Shown: one piece after another, positions 30,701 through 41,277 of the stretch | Numbering within the stretch: position 1 is the stretch's first letter | How the letters are laid out: every line of letters begins with the position of its first letter | DNA from: Galaxea fascicularis | Taxonomy: Eukaryota; Cnidaria; Anthozoa; Scleractinia; Euphylliidae | NCBI GenBank assembly: GCA_948470475.1 | Contig: OX419343.1 | Coordinates: 26,902,878-26,966,877, forward strand | Reading direction: 5' to 3' | DNA length: 64,000 nt | Notes under the pieces: generated by a model | The model's database searches: none | What the model saw: only the letters and a program-made list of their open reading frames with translations | What the model was told of the DNA's origin: nothing | Made by a program: the position numbers and the translations under genes

Positions 30701-33700
30701 ATAATGTACTGGAGGCTTAACTGGGTTAAAGTTACAATGTAGCAGAGCTTTTCAGAATTCGTATGATGGTGGTGATGATGATGATGATTATTATTATTAT
30801 AATAAGTAAATAATTAAGTAAGTAAGTAACTTACTGTTAGAAGCAGCAGAGCTAGCAGTAGAATGGGGTACACACAATTCCTCTGTAATGACGAGGCTCT
30901 AATGCTCCTTTCTAAATAAAATGACAGCCAAATTATAATGTAAAAATGAAAACAGCAGCAAATAAGGAACATCTTAGGATTTGAAGTCCAACATACTGCA
31001 AGAACCTTTATTTAAAAAATCCTGCTCCCATTTTCTAAGTGCAACTGCTTTTTGATGTTGCTCAACTATGCCAGAGCTTTGTCGTCAAATGGATAATCCT
31101 TTATGTCTTTTCTCCTTCCCCAGAGAGAAGTATCGCCCCTAGTTACGTTTACTGGGCAAATAGATCACTAGCCAGATTGGACTAAAATGGCTGTGGACAC
31201 AATACCCATAGCCGCTTTATTCTAACAAATGTTCTCAACCAATTCCTTGATACAAAATGCATACAACTAAAAGGACAAAGAGAAAAAACCAAAGGTTAAA
31301 GTGGCAGGGGCATGGGGAGGAGGAGGGATGAAAAAAGCATCTTGTACCAACCAACACAATGGAATGAATGAAGACCACAAGGTCGTCGGATCACATGATC
31401 ACCATTCAAATCTTAGAGGGTATCCACACCTCAGCCCTCCTCAGATATGAAAACAATGAGCAGAGGAAAAGACATAACAGCTCTATTTGCGGGCAAATAT
31501 TTCATATCAAAAATGCAGGCTATTGAACCTCATGGTAGTACAGGTAAAAAAAAAACTTAAATGAAAATTTAATACCATAATATGAAAAACCTGCAACAAA
31601 AACAGAAAGGAAGTAATACCAACCCAGCTCCAGCCTTTGAACTTCCAGTTGTTTTAATTTATTTGGATTATGACTAACACCATTATGAATTGTGACTCCA
31701 TTACTATAGCCTAAAATCAAAATCAACAAACAGCAACGGTTAAAAACTTAGTTGGGTGTCCATAATCCCAAGACATCCGGCATAAAAGTTTGGTGCAAAA
31801 ACGAGTATTTCCTTGTCACACAAAGGTGAAATTAAATGGCCAGGGGTGACCAGGTGCCGCTAGAGCAAAGCCCTGGACTTATACCACAGCAAGTTGGACT
31901 GGGTACAGTATGTCATTATATTTAAGGGCAGATTACACATATACAGGACAAGGAATATGTCCTTATAATTTTGCTACTCTGACACGTTTTAACAGAACAC
32001 AACCATTATAAACAATAATTACCGCATAGGTAATTGTGAAGAACAGCTCCCCACTACCAACTGTCGGCTACCATCAATCATCTTAGCGGACCTCATAGGA
32101 AACAGAAGTTTACTTCAACGAAAGCAAAAGGTCATGATGATTGATTGGTGGATTTCGGTCTGTTTTGAGTGTTTCTGAATTTCAAGGTTCGTTCCTTGTG
32201 ATCGAAATTATGATTGACGGCAGCGAAAAACGTAATTGTTAGGGCGACTTTTGAACCTCAGAGTTTGCGTGTTTTTGAAAAACGCAGTAATCGGATACGG
32301 AAGGAAAAAACCCAGTAAAAACAAAAAAACGGAAGCCGTTCTGTGTATGTAGTGCCACAACAACCTGTGTTAAGACTATTATGAAAAAACATTAGTAGGG
32401 TAGGAAACTTTGAGTATGCATACACGGGGTCACCTTATCTGTCACAAGGGACGCAATGCATTGTAGGGCGATTTTCTAATCTACTTTTGGTCGTGAAATG
32501 AAGCGAAGAATATACACGGTGTAATTATCAAGTATGTTTTCGGTAATAGTCTTGTTTGTTTAGTTATTTTGCAGAGGAGTTTAAGTAGCACGTAGCTGTC
32601 GGTAGCCTGTCGGTAATCTGTTGACCGACTGTTGGTTAATTGTCAGCCGACAGTCGACCGACAGTCGACCAACAGTCGGTAGTGGGGAGCTGTTCTTCAC
32701 AATTACCGCATAATGACTGGGTGAGTTTTTAAGTGGGGACAGGGTTTCCAACCACTGTATCCCACTGCAAGAGGATTATTTTACTTCCTTTTCTAATCAT
32801 AAAATTTTAATCTATTATGGCTCCAGTGTTCTTTTCTCCCACTTCCTGTTGGAGACTTTCTCTCATTTCTCCTATTTTTAAGTGTTACAACAGACACCAC
32901 TATTCTATTCTATTCTATTTCAGTAAAATACTCTTACCATTCATTTTTCTTTTTAGGCTTTCCTCCTCTAATTTAATTGCACTGATTTCATCATCTAAGT
33001 CTCGAAGAAACTAAATAAAGCCAACAGTTAATCAATTAGTGTGAATTAAATTAATCTTTGGCCATTAATTTACTTATTATCTTATTATCTTAATAGTGAA
33101 GCATATGGATTTATTTATTAATTCAGTGACCTAGTGCATACAGCATGCTGCTGAGATCTGCAAAGATCTGAAAGCCACAGAGACCTTTTAGTTAAAAAGA
33201 CTCAAAAACAGTCATGACGAGTGAAGGCCCACCAAGAGATTGAAAACAAATCAAAGACCTTTTTTATTGTGGAAACAGTAAGTCATGGTACAAGTGACAT
33301 GGTATGAAGTTACAAAATCTGGACCCTGGGCTCATATATAATAGAAACGCTAATTAAAAAATGTTAACCAGCACTAAATCAAAGGATAGGTGTAAGTAAC
33401 ATTCTAGCTAACTTAATTTTATTATTACCTGTGGTTTGACAACATACTGACCCAGTACAGTAAACATACGAGCAAATCCAACAGGAGTACAAACTATGGA
33501 TTAACAAAAGAGCAGTGAAACCTCACTTTTACTTCACAAAACTGTGTGCTTCAATTCACACTGAGGAGATGAGGTGTCCAATGTAATACAAGGCAATACA
33601 GAGAACTGCAGTACAATACTTAGAGTGAAATGCAAACTAGAAAACCAAACTTACGAAGAAGCATGAGTCCTCCAAGGAGTGATATACATGAATAAATGAA

Positions 33701-36700
33701 TGGAAGACCAGCCACCCAAACTTCTGAAAACCAAAAAAGTCATTCTAATTCCCAACTGCAACAAACTCAAGCACCATAATAATTTTTACTGAAAACAAAG
33801 ACGAGAAATATACCTACGTAACAAAATGTCCAAACAAACCCTAACCATAACCCTAAAATACGGATTGACAGTACACTCTGTCTTCTGTCAATAATTTGCA
33901 TCTTAACCTCTTGAGAAACTATAAGTTGTGGACTTCAATAATTTAAATTTATAAGACAAACAAGCACTAAAGAACAGTGAAACTATGGGAGGGCCGCTTT
34001 CAAGCTATTCCATGAACAAAAATAGGGCCAAGAGAGTCCAAGAACATACTAAATATTTTCTTTCTGGGCCCAGTTCCCAATTTTTCTTGAATTCCTTCTC
34101 TTGATCCTAATTTCTGGATCCACACTGCAATATACTTTGTTTGCAATAAATTTACTACAGCACCTTCATCAGAGGAGCGTCCCCTGTCAATCAAAGCCAT
34201 TCCAACCCAAACAATACTGGTAACAAGAACAGCAAGTAAGATCAGAACCACAGATGTCTCATACACTCGTGCCGTGATACCCTGCAAGATAAATCAGATT
34301 GTTATAAATGCAAGGTTCGCTTCTGACAGGTCTGTCATACAGGGCACAGACTGGGTATTTTCCACAGCTATTAAGATTGCAAACAGCCGCTTTGCTCTGA
34401 CAGAAAAACAAATCATTGAAACCAGTAAGGAAGAGGAATCCCTGGCTACTTGCTTTGCTAGTTCCTGCCTACTTCAAAATTACAGTAAGGCAATCCTGGG
34501 TTGGCATGTTGGCACTTACAATCAGACTTCTTACTTTACAGAGGTGATTTATTGACCCCTGTCACACATGCAAAAAAAAAAAAATTCTGAGTTCTCTTAA
34601 CAGGAGTCCAACTTATAAATTTTGATCGCTAGCAATAAATTATTGTGATATTGCGTGTGACACTGTTGAATGAATCGCACCTTTCATCTATTTACACTAG
34701 AAATTCAACATAATGAGAACTCTCATCACAAGACTAATAATATTGTACCTTCTCAAGTACATTATTGCATATTCTTTCCATCTAATTTGGTTGACTTAAC
34801 AGAGAAGCACCTTAGAGGCCTCAAAGTAGCTCCAGAACAGACTGGCTAATTCTATTCACCTTTCTTGAACCTGCAAATCCCTCTGATTCAGTGAAGAAAT
34901 AAGCGAAAGGGATGGCAACGAAGAGCGACATGTAGGAACCTAAAAAAATCTGGTTCCACATTCCTGTCAGAAGAAATACATACAAACAAGCTATTCAGGG
35001 ACTTTTCGTGAATACATAAATCATGGCTAAAATGAAAACTTTGTAGGCAACTGGCCACAGTTACACAGAGGCTTGTTGCTTTTGTCTGCAATTGGATTAT
35101 AATACACTGGATCTATTGTATATGCACTTCTTTAGAGCTGCATGAATCTGCCCTTGTGTCCTGCTTGTGTCCTTGTATATAATGCAGTTAAAAATTAAAT
35201 TGAGGTTTAAAAATTTTAAACCTAGGTTGAAAATCTATTTACTTTGTCTCCTAACCCTAATGGCTTAGGAGAAGGACTCTAACTGCTGGCCTGTTTAGCA
35301 CATGAACAATTAACTAAAAGTAAACAATAATACCAGTAAGTATCACAGGCTTGTTGCTGACATAATGTTGATCATGCCACAAACCACTATCTAAACCTGC
35401 TTAATGTTTACATGACAAGGAATTTCAAGCAAGTACCATGAATTAGTGAGCCATTCAGCCACTTGATGTAATAGCTGTTTGGATACATGATCATAATCTC
35501 ATTACTGAGGATAGACATCGGCAACAGAAGCACTGCACCCAGAGACACTGTGAGGGTGAACGTACACAGCCAAAATCTGAAATATAAGATGTGACTCCAT
35601 TAACGCAAGAGTCTTCATTTCTTGTACCAAAGACTTTTTTGACATTTAATTACTTCACTTTATCACCAAATTCTTGTGCATGGGCCAGGAACAATCATAA
35701 CTTTAAGAATCTGCTGTTTCACTGTTCAGGGTTAATACTATAAAAGACTAGGCTTGAGTTCAGGTTGTCTTTCTTAGCATTCACTTCATTCAATCATCAA
35801 CTTCTTCTTAGGTTAAATAATAACACACCTACATGCTTACATTAATCTCATGCTAATTTTCTTTTAAAAGCTGTACAAGCCTGCAAATAATTGTTGTCCA
35901 TAAACAGGTCATTTGTCAGGCTAGGGTCAAGTTTTGGCCAGACAAGAGAACAGACAGGTCAGAAATCCTGGTCAGAGAGTGTCCAACTAGGCCAAGCTTT
36001 CATCTGTCAAAACCTGAAGTTTACCGGACATTTGTCCAATGACTGACTGTGATTTGCAGGCTTGCTGAACATATACTTCCACGGTTTGCAAGACTTCACT
36101 TGAGTCATATTATGTTAAAAAATATATATAAATTAACACAAGCATCACTTCCTATACAGTAATTGACAATTAAGGTACGTTGAATGTTATGGTGTGGTTA
36201 ATAATACAAATTATTTTATATACTTACGATATACGATAAACAAAGGCATCCTCTTCGTCTATGATAGAAAAAAAACAAGAACAAATAATATATAAAATCA
36301 CAACTGTATACTTCTATAAATCCTCACTTGACAGGTAAGAGGGACTGTCATCTCCTAAACACATACAGCTCATGCTCATAGTAAGTTCTTTTAAAACTGC
36401 ATCACAATCTAATGTCTGCGTATCAATGATATTTCTCTCCTTTATAAAATGTATGTCATCATAAGAGCACAATAAAGCTTGTTGTTTCTTGTTACTTACT
36501 TTTGTATATATAGTATGCACACTGTATGTATCAACAAAAACGTCTCTGAACAGAGAACTCTGAAGTTCTGTGCTGCTGAACCAAATAAATGAATTGAAGA
36601 TGTGCATGACTGTAATTTCTTGATTACCTGAGTCAAGTTCATCTCTACTTCTCTTGTAGGTACTTATAACAGCATGAGAAATTCCATACAAAACAATGAA

Positions 36701-38584
36701 AACAAGCAGCGAAATCTAAAAATAAAAGAAAATCAATGAAAGCCAGTTTAAGTTTAAATTTAGTGCATGCCTTTTCCAAATCCAGAGAAGATTTTACCTT
36801 TCAACTGGGGCTCGAGTAAAAGCCTTGAGTAAACGAGTTATCAGGCAGATTTAGCAAAGACAATGCAATGTCAAACAAGAGTGCAAAAGCACATAAAAAG
36901 GGTTGAGTGCAACTTTCAGTGCTCAATTTGTGATTCTGCCATTGAATCAGCTGGTCTTAAGAACTGTGTGCACAGTTCAATGTACCATAAACTAAAAGAA
37001 CACATCAATTTTGGTCAAACATTTGAATTTTAATTTGATATATATTGAATATTGTTGGAAAAATGGGCCTTCAAGGCCTGTGAAATTTACTGGTACAAGG
37101 AATTGTATGGCTTCATGGCAAGAGAACTTTTGCCACCCTGCCAGATATTTCTTTGGAAAATCTTAACATTTTAAATGTCTGGACATTTCTAAAAGAACAT
37201 TAAAACTGGAAAAAACTCAATGCACCTCCCATTATACCAGAAGCTACTTTCCAACTTCTCGGGCACATTACAGTACATAGTCCAAAGTGGGGGGTGGTGG
37301 AGGGGCTGGGAGCTGTTGATGTTTTGAATTGATTATACAATAATGCACCAGTCAATGTAAATCCCCGCCCCCCCCCCCCCAACCCGGGAAAAGCGGGGAC
37401 ATTAGCGGGACAAAATCCAACGTGTGACATTCGAAACTGTCCCGGTATGCGGGGTCTTGGACAAGATTTTCTCCTTCGGTACCGAAAGCGGGGAAATCTG
37501 CCGAAGGTTGGAGTGAGGAACTATGTTGCGAAGAGACTGGGACCAAACCTAAAAGGGACTAAATATGGCAGAGAGAAATGTAAGTTAACATGTTTCTTGA
37601 TAAATCTGTTTTATCCTTACATCTTGCTTGCCATCCTTCTCTTAATACATTGCTAAAAATATTTCTTGTGAAAGTTTGATACACTGTTGTTTCTGTATAT
37701 ACCTTTCCACGTAGGGGCTTTTTAAAATTTCTTCTTTAATATTCATGTGCCATGTGGTTGCGTTGTTTTGATTCGCTGGGTTGATCATGCATTCACACAA
37801 AACTGATGATACACGGGACAAGTATGTTATTCAGGCCCTCGTTGAGTTCGGCGAAAGCCAAAACATCATTCCTGTTGCTGGATTGACGCTTTCAAACGCC
37901 TTTCCAGCAATGAAGCAAGCATTTTCTTTAGACAATTAATTAACTCAAAAGATGCATAAATGTTACTTTGCTGTCTAATTTATTTTCTTATTAGTGATGT
38001 TTTTGACAACACTCAAATAGACCTTCACTGGTAGGCGGGGACAAGCAAGGACATTGGAACGAAAACATTGCCCTGGGGGCGGGAACATTGGCTCACTTTT
38101 GCCAGTCCTTTTGTCCAATTCCCCGCCTATTCCCGGGTTGGGGGGGGGGGATTTACATTGACTGGTGCATAACACCAAGGGTGGGGCTAATGCATATAAA
38201 ATGTCAAGAACAGCATAATAATTATTCTGTTACTAACTACATAAATTTTTAATCTATGGGGTTGTGCAGAAATCTTTTTACCCTTAGGAACAACACGACT
38301 ATTCCTCAATTGAGCTTTGACGCAGTTTAAGCTTGAGGTTGACTTGAAAGTCAGCTTATGAAATTTTTGCACACAGTTATATATCATTATAACAACCGTA
38401 TACAGTAACAATCAATCGCGATTTCATTTGTACAGTGTATCAATAGCAATTGAGGGTCATTTGTGACTTTGCTTCATTTCGTGCGATACGTCTCGAATAC
38501 GAAATCAGAAATACCCACCACATATTCCCTCACTGTGTCATAAAATATCTGTTCCTCCTCGCTTCCATCATAGTCTGGCTCCAT
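27793..38584 (-). CDS. LMBR1/LMBR1L family multi-pass membrane protein, 16 exons, 482 aa
   Basis: Exons on the minus strand, 5' to 3': 38584-38519, 36715-36628, 36258-36228, 35576-35437, 34963-34860, 34281-34164, 33723-33655, 33493-33429, 33010-32938, 31710-31624, 30911-30835, 29957-29880, 29802-29729, 29369-29279, 28849-28783, 28013-27793. They join in one frame of 482 codons plus stop; vertebrate LMBR1 and LMBR1L are about 490. Diagnostic segments in order: EEEQIFYDTVREYV, YPNSYYIKWLNGSLIHG, FTESEGFAG, SIVWVGMALID, GLPFIYSCISLLGGL, CTPVGFARMFTVLGQ, RDLDDEISAIKLEEESLKRK, LQRNCVYPILL, ILIFYLMIASLVGLYS, SSALPVLSRTLGITKFDLMG and FGRLDWLGNF. It should have about nine transmembrane helices with a central cytosolic coiled coil. 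LMBR1L is a lipocalin-1 receptor and Wnt/ER regulator in vertebrates; which paralogue this is cannot be told. The donor after exon 10 (gttggt) is weak. Confidence 0.95.
30168..30600. repeat. 54-bp tandem repeat, about 8 copies, in an LMBR1-like intron
   Basis: The landmark 'accgaaatc' (with variants) starts at 30192, 30247, 30301, 30355, 30409, 30463, 30516 and 30577, giving a 53-55 bp period with a final longer spacing. The unit reads roughly 'aaccaccatactttttt', then 'accaccgaaatcaac', then 'gaaatctgtttggtt'. Copies are diverged, so the array is old. Because 54 is a multiple of three, it leaves an 18-residue-period open frame that is not a gene. Confidence 0.93.
32029..32707. mobile_element. 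Non-autonomous DNA transposon with about 45-bp terminal inverted repeats
   Basis: The left end 'ggtaattgtgaagaacagct' (from 32029) is the complement of the right end (to 32707), and matching continues for about 45 bases through 'ccccactacc' and 'aacagtcgg'. The flanks both read 'gcata' (32024-32028 and 32708-32712), a likely 5-bp target-site duplication. The right subterminal part repeats CGACTGT/ACAGTCG several times. There is no transposase ORF. It lies in the intron between LMBR1-like exons 9 and 10. Confidence 0.85.
37344..38169. mobile_element. 826-bp non-autonomous DNA transposon (PIF/Harbinger-like by TSD)
   Basis: Terminal inverted repeats 'tgcaccagtcaatgtaaatc' (37344) and its complement ending 38169 extend into a C/G run and 'cccgggaa'/'ttcccggg'. 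Both flanks are 'taa' (37341-37343 and 38170-38172). A 3-bp TWA-type duplication is characteristic of PIF/Harbinger elements, and the classification rests on that alone. No intact transposase is visible; internal short ORFs are not conserved. It lies in LMBR1-like intron 1. Confidence 0.8.
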
Positions 38585-38685
38585 AACTCAACCACTGGAC
38601 AAATGACTTGAAAACCGTGCCATTTTCCCAGCCATTCTTTTCAAATTGTGTCGCTGATGATAACAATCAAGTTAAGCCTGCTTGT

Positions 38686-39099
38686 TCAAGCTCGGATCCT
38701 GATTTGCTCGACTCTTACAAAGAAGGCGTCCATTCGAGAACACCTCACAAAACAAACAACTCGAACATCGTAGAAAGTTAGTTTTCCAGATGGAAGGCCG
38801 TTGGGGTCGAAGAGCAACGTGTAACTCAACCACCAAGGAAACTCACGTGAGTGGTATACGATTTCAGACTTCCGTTCTGGGCGGTATGCAATCTTGGGTC
38901 CTCCTAGAATGCTATTTTTACCTTGCTTATCGTCAAAGACCACAGGCACAGCGGGGAAAAATCTTGACTCCTTGACGATTTCGTAATGATCCAAATGACT
39001 TATGGCACATTTGTTTTGTTGGTCCCAATCCCTTCCCGTTTCGATAACATTGGGGCTGGGCTCGGGGCTCGCGAGGGCCTGAATACAAGCCTTCTTCAA
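38686..39099 (-). CDS. Unidentified ORF, up to 137 aa
   Basis: One frame is open for 137 codons on the same strand as, and just upstream of, the LMBR1-like gene. Segments include HLDHYEIVKESRFFPAVP, GKNSILGGPKIAYRPERKSE and FPWWLSYTLLFDPNGLPSG, which have protein-like composition with many aromatic residues. I do not recognise a family. It could be an exon of an unassigned gene, a gene relic or part of a dispersed repeat. The first codons (MKKACIQALASPEPSPN) overlap low-complexity sequence. Confidence 0.3.
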   Translation of the reverse strand: MKKACIQALASPEPSPNVIETGRDWDQQNKCAISHLDHYEIVKESRFFPAVPVVFDDKQGKNSILGGPKIAYRPERKSEIVYHSREFPWWLSYTLLFDPNGLPSGKLTFYDVRVVCFVRCSRMDAFFVRVEQIRIRA

Positions 39100-39532
39100 T
39101 GAGGGGGGAGGAACAGAATAGGGAGGAAGGAGAAATGGCCCAAAAAAATTGGGGAGGAGGAAGAAATGGAGGGAAAAAGTAGGGAGGAGGGAGAAATTGG
39201 CTCAGAAAGTAGGGAGAAGGGAGATTTACTCCCCTGTTCCTCCCCTCTCTTCAAACTCTGACTGGGCCCATGGATTCTCTGACCTTTAACTGGGCGACAT
39301 TCTAGAGGTCAAGTCTATGCAAAGAGGAATAACAGGCACTGGTACTGGGATTTCAAATAAAACAGTGTCCAGTGCAAAGCTAAACTCAGTTATAAATTAA
39401 GTGAATGGAAAAGTTGATGATTAAGATCAGCTGAAAGGATAACGGGAGACCACATGTCATATGTGTTCAAAAAATATTTATACCCTCTGATCCTTCCATT
39501 CTGCTGCTTTCTCAACATTGTTGTCATATATT

Positions 39533-39799
39533 AATTGAAGGGCTGAGAGCACAACCGACCTATGTCGAATTTTAGGTTGTTTTTCGATTTTGCTCGGATT
39601 TCTCCGAATTGTTGCATATGAACTGTAATTTGATTGTAAAACATTGTCCAGTACTTTTTGAGTTTGGCTGAGTTGGTACTGGACAATGTTTTACAATCAA
39701 ATTATAGTTCATATGTAACAATTCAGACAAATCCGAGCAAAATTGAAAAACGACCTAAAATTCGACATATAGGTCTGTTATGCTCTCAGCCCTTAAATT
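39533..39799. mobile_element. MITE with 122-125-bp terminal inverted repeats
   Basis: Left arm 39533-39654 and right arm 39675-39799 are close complements with a 20-base spacer. The outer ends read 'aagggctgagagca' and 'tgctctcagccctt', and the inner ends 'acattgtccagtac' and 'gtactggacaatgt'. The arms differ by a few substitutions, so insertion is fairly recent. It has no coding capacity. Confidence 0.88.
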
Positions 39800-40514
39800 A
39801 TTTTTTATCAAATTATTTATTGTTATTTTTGCTTAATGAAGTTGGGAGTACTGAGATTGCAAAACAAAACACATGTAAGCATTTTACTTCAATGCCTTTA
39901 TTACAAACATAACAAAGTACGCAAGGTTTCAGTAATATACTAGAGTGTAAAGAAGCTATTACTAACTCAATTAACAGTCATTGTTCTTGACTTATCATAC
40001 CTTTACAGTTCTTCAATATAAAAATAACATCAATAGTCCTATAGTTGGGAAGGTTACACAACTCATTAAAATAGGATGCTAATTATAATCGCTTGGTTGT
40101 GTTCGAGCCGCGATCGTATAATTAAATGCCACAACATAAGTAGTTAACAAAACATTGAAAGAATGAGTACAATGCAATGTGGTGTTAACCTCCACACTGG
40201 TAAACAACTTTTATATTGCAAAACACCTCATCCAGTAAACACGGGATGAAGATGAAGCAGGCGCTTCAGTTATTCGTGCTTAAATCGTGCAACTGTCGTT
40301 TGGTTTGATGGAAAAAGCTAACCACAGGAAACGCTAGCAAGGAAAAGCTTCTATGGAAACGTTTCGTGTTACAATGTTTACAGCGTTTATCTGTGAGAGC
40401 GGATGCGTATACATACATATATAATAGAAGAGTATATATATAATATGTGCAGCAAATAAGAGGTTTAATGTCTTAAAGTAAAATATCAGTTCAAAGCTTT
40501 ATATCTCACTCGCT

Positions 40515-40778
40515 TCATTTCCTGGGAGATTTTTTTGGGGAAGCAGATTTGTCGTCAGCTGGCTTCGTCTTCACCGAGCCTTTGGGGCGTCCCCGGGGTC
40601 GTTTCGGCCCTGTGGGTTTGGGCACTGTTTCCTTCTTCTTTGCCGATTTTGAGCCCTTAGGTCGACCTCTGCCTCTCTTGACGACGGGTTCGTCAGAGTC
40701 TGCACTTGCAGCCGGGGGTTCTTTAGGTGGACGTCCGCGCTTTTTCGGTGAACCCGCTGCAGCTTCCACGTCTGGCAT
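40515..40778 (-). CDS. HMGA-like AT-hook chromatin protein, 87 aa
   Basis: The ATG at 40778 (MPDVEAAAGSPKKRGRPPKE) starts an 87-residue protein with three AT-hooks: KKRGRPPK near residue 12, KRGRGRPKGSK near 34 and KRPRGRPKGSVK near 59. The hooks bind the minor groove of AT-rich DNA, so the protein should be a nuclear architectural factor like HMGA1/2 (about 100 aa). The C-terminus is basic (ASPKKSPRK, an SPKK-type motif) where vertebrate HMGA has an acidic tail, so I call it HMGA-like. The coding part is one exon. A candidate non-coding first exon ends at a donor at 41082-41077 (gtaagt), close to the PDSS1 start. Confidence 0.88.
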   Translation of the reverse strand: MPDVEAAAGSPKKRGRPPKEPPAASADSDEPVVKRGRGRPKGSKSAKKKETVPKPTGPKRPRGRPKGSVKTKPADDKSASPKKSPRK

Positions 40779-41277
40779 TCTGATCAAACGTTCTTTTCTC
40801 TATCTCTAGCTCAGAACCCTTCATTCGGTAAAACATAAAAGTTGAACAAATAAAGGCTTAGGTGGAAATCATCCGACATTTACCTACAGATCAATATGAT
40901 TTTTCAGTAAGGGATTTTCAAAAACCGTGGAAAACTCGTACACAAAAGAACATGAAACGAACCACAATTAAGGTAAAAGGCGCGAAAAAAACATCACGCG
41001 AACATATTACAAGCAAAGTAAAAGCACGCAGATAAAGTTGGCTTCACAGAAGTAAAATTATGACGATGGATTCGAAACTTACCGAATATTAAGCTGCGCG
41101 CACCTGAGCTGTGCAAAAATAACTGACCGTTGGTAAAACAGAGGTGAAAACTATCAAATCACTCCATATGGAAGCGACGCTAAAGCATCAAACAAATCCC
41201 ATCATGCAAAGCGCGACTGAATTTAATTTTGCGATCGGTCAGCGACTGTTGCCTCAAAATTATTATGTAAATCCAAG
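40779..41277. promoter_or_regulatory. Probable bidirectional promoter, AT-hook gene / PDSS1
   Basis: The two start codons are 499 bases apart and divergent. The candidate non-coding first exon of the AT-hook gene would begin above 41083, leaving under 200 bases to the PDSS1 ATG. No CpG-rich block or TATA box stands out. The call rests on geometry alone. Confidence 0.5.

Larger units (their letters stand above)
38585..40514. other. Spacer upstream of the LMBR1-like gene
   Basis: The LMBR1-like promoter should lie just above 38584. The stretch contains an unidentified 137-codon minus-strand ORF (38686-39099), a purine-rich low-complexity block (about 39100-39240, repeats of gggaggagggagaaat) and a long inverted-repeat element (39533-39799). 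The 3' part near 40400-40450 is AT-rich and probably holds the 3' UTR of the AT-hook gene. Confidence 0.5.
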
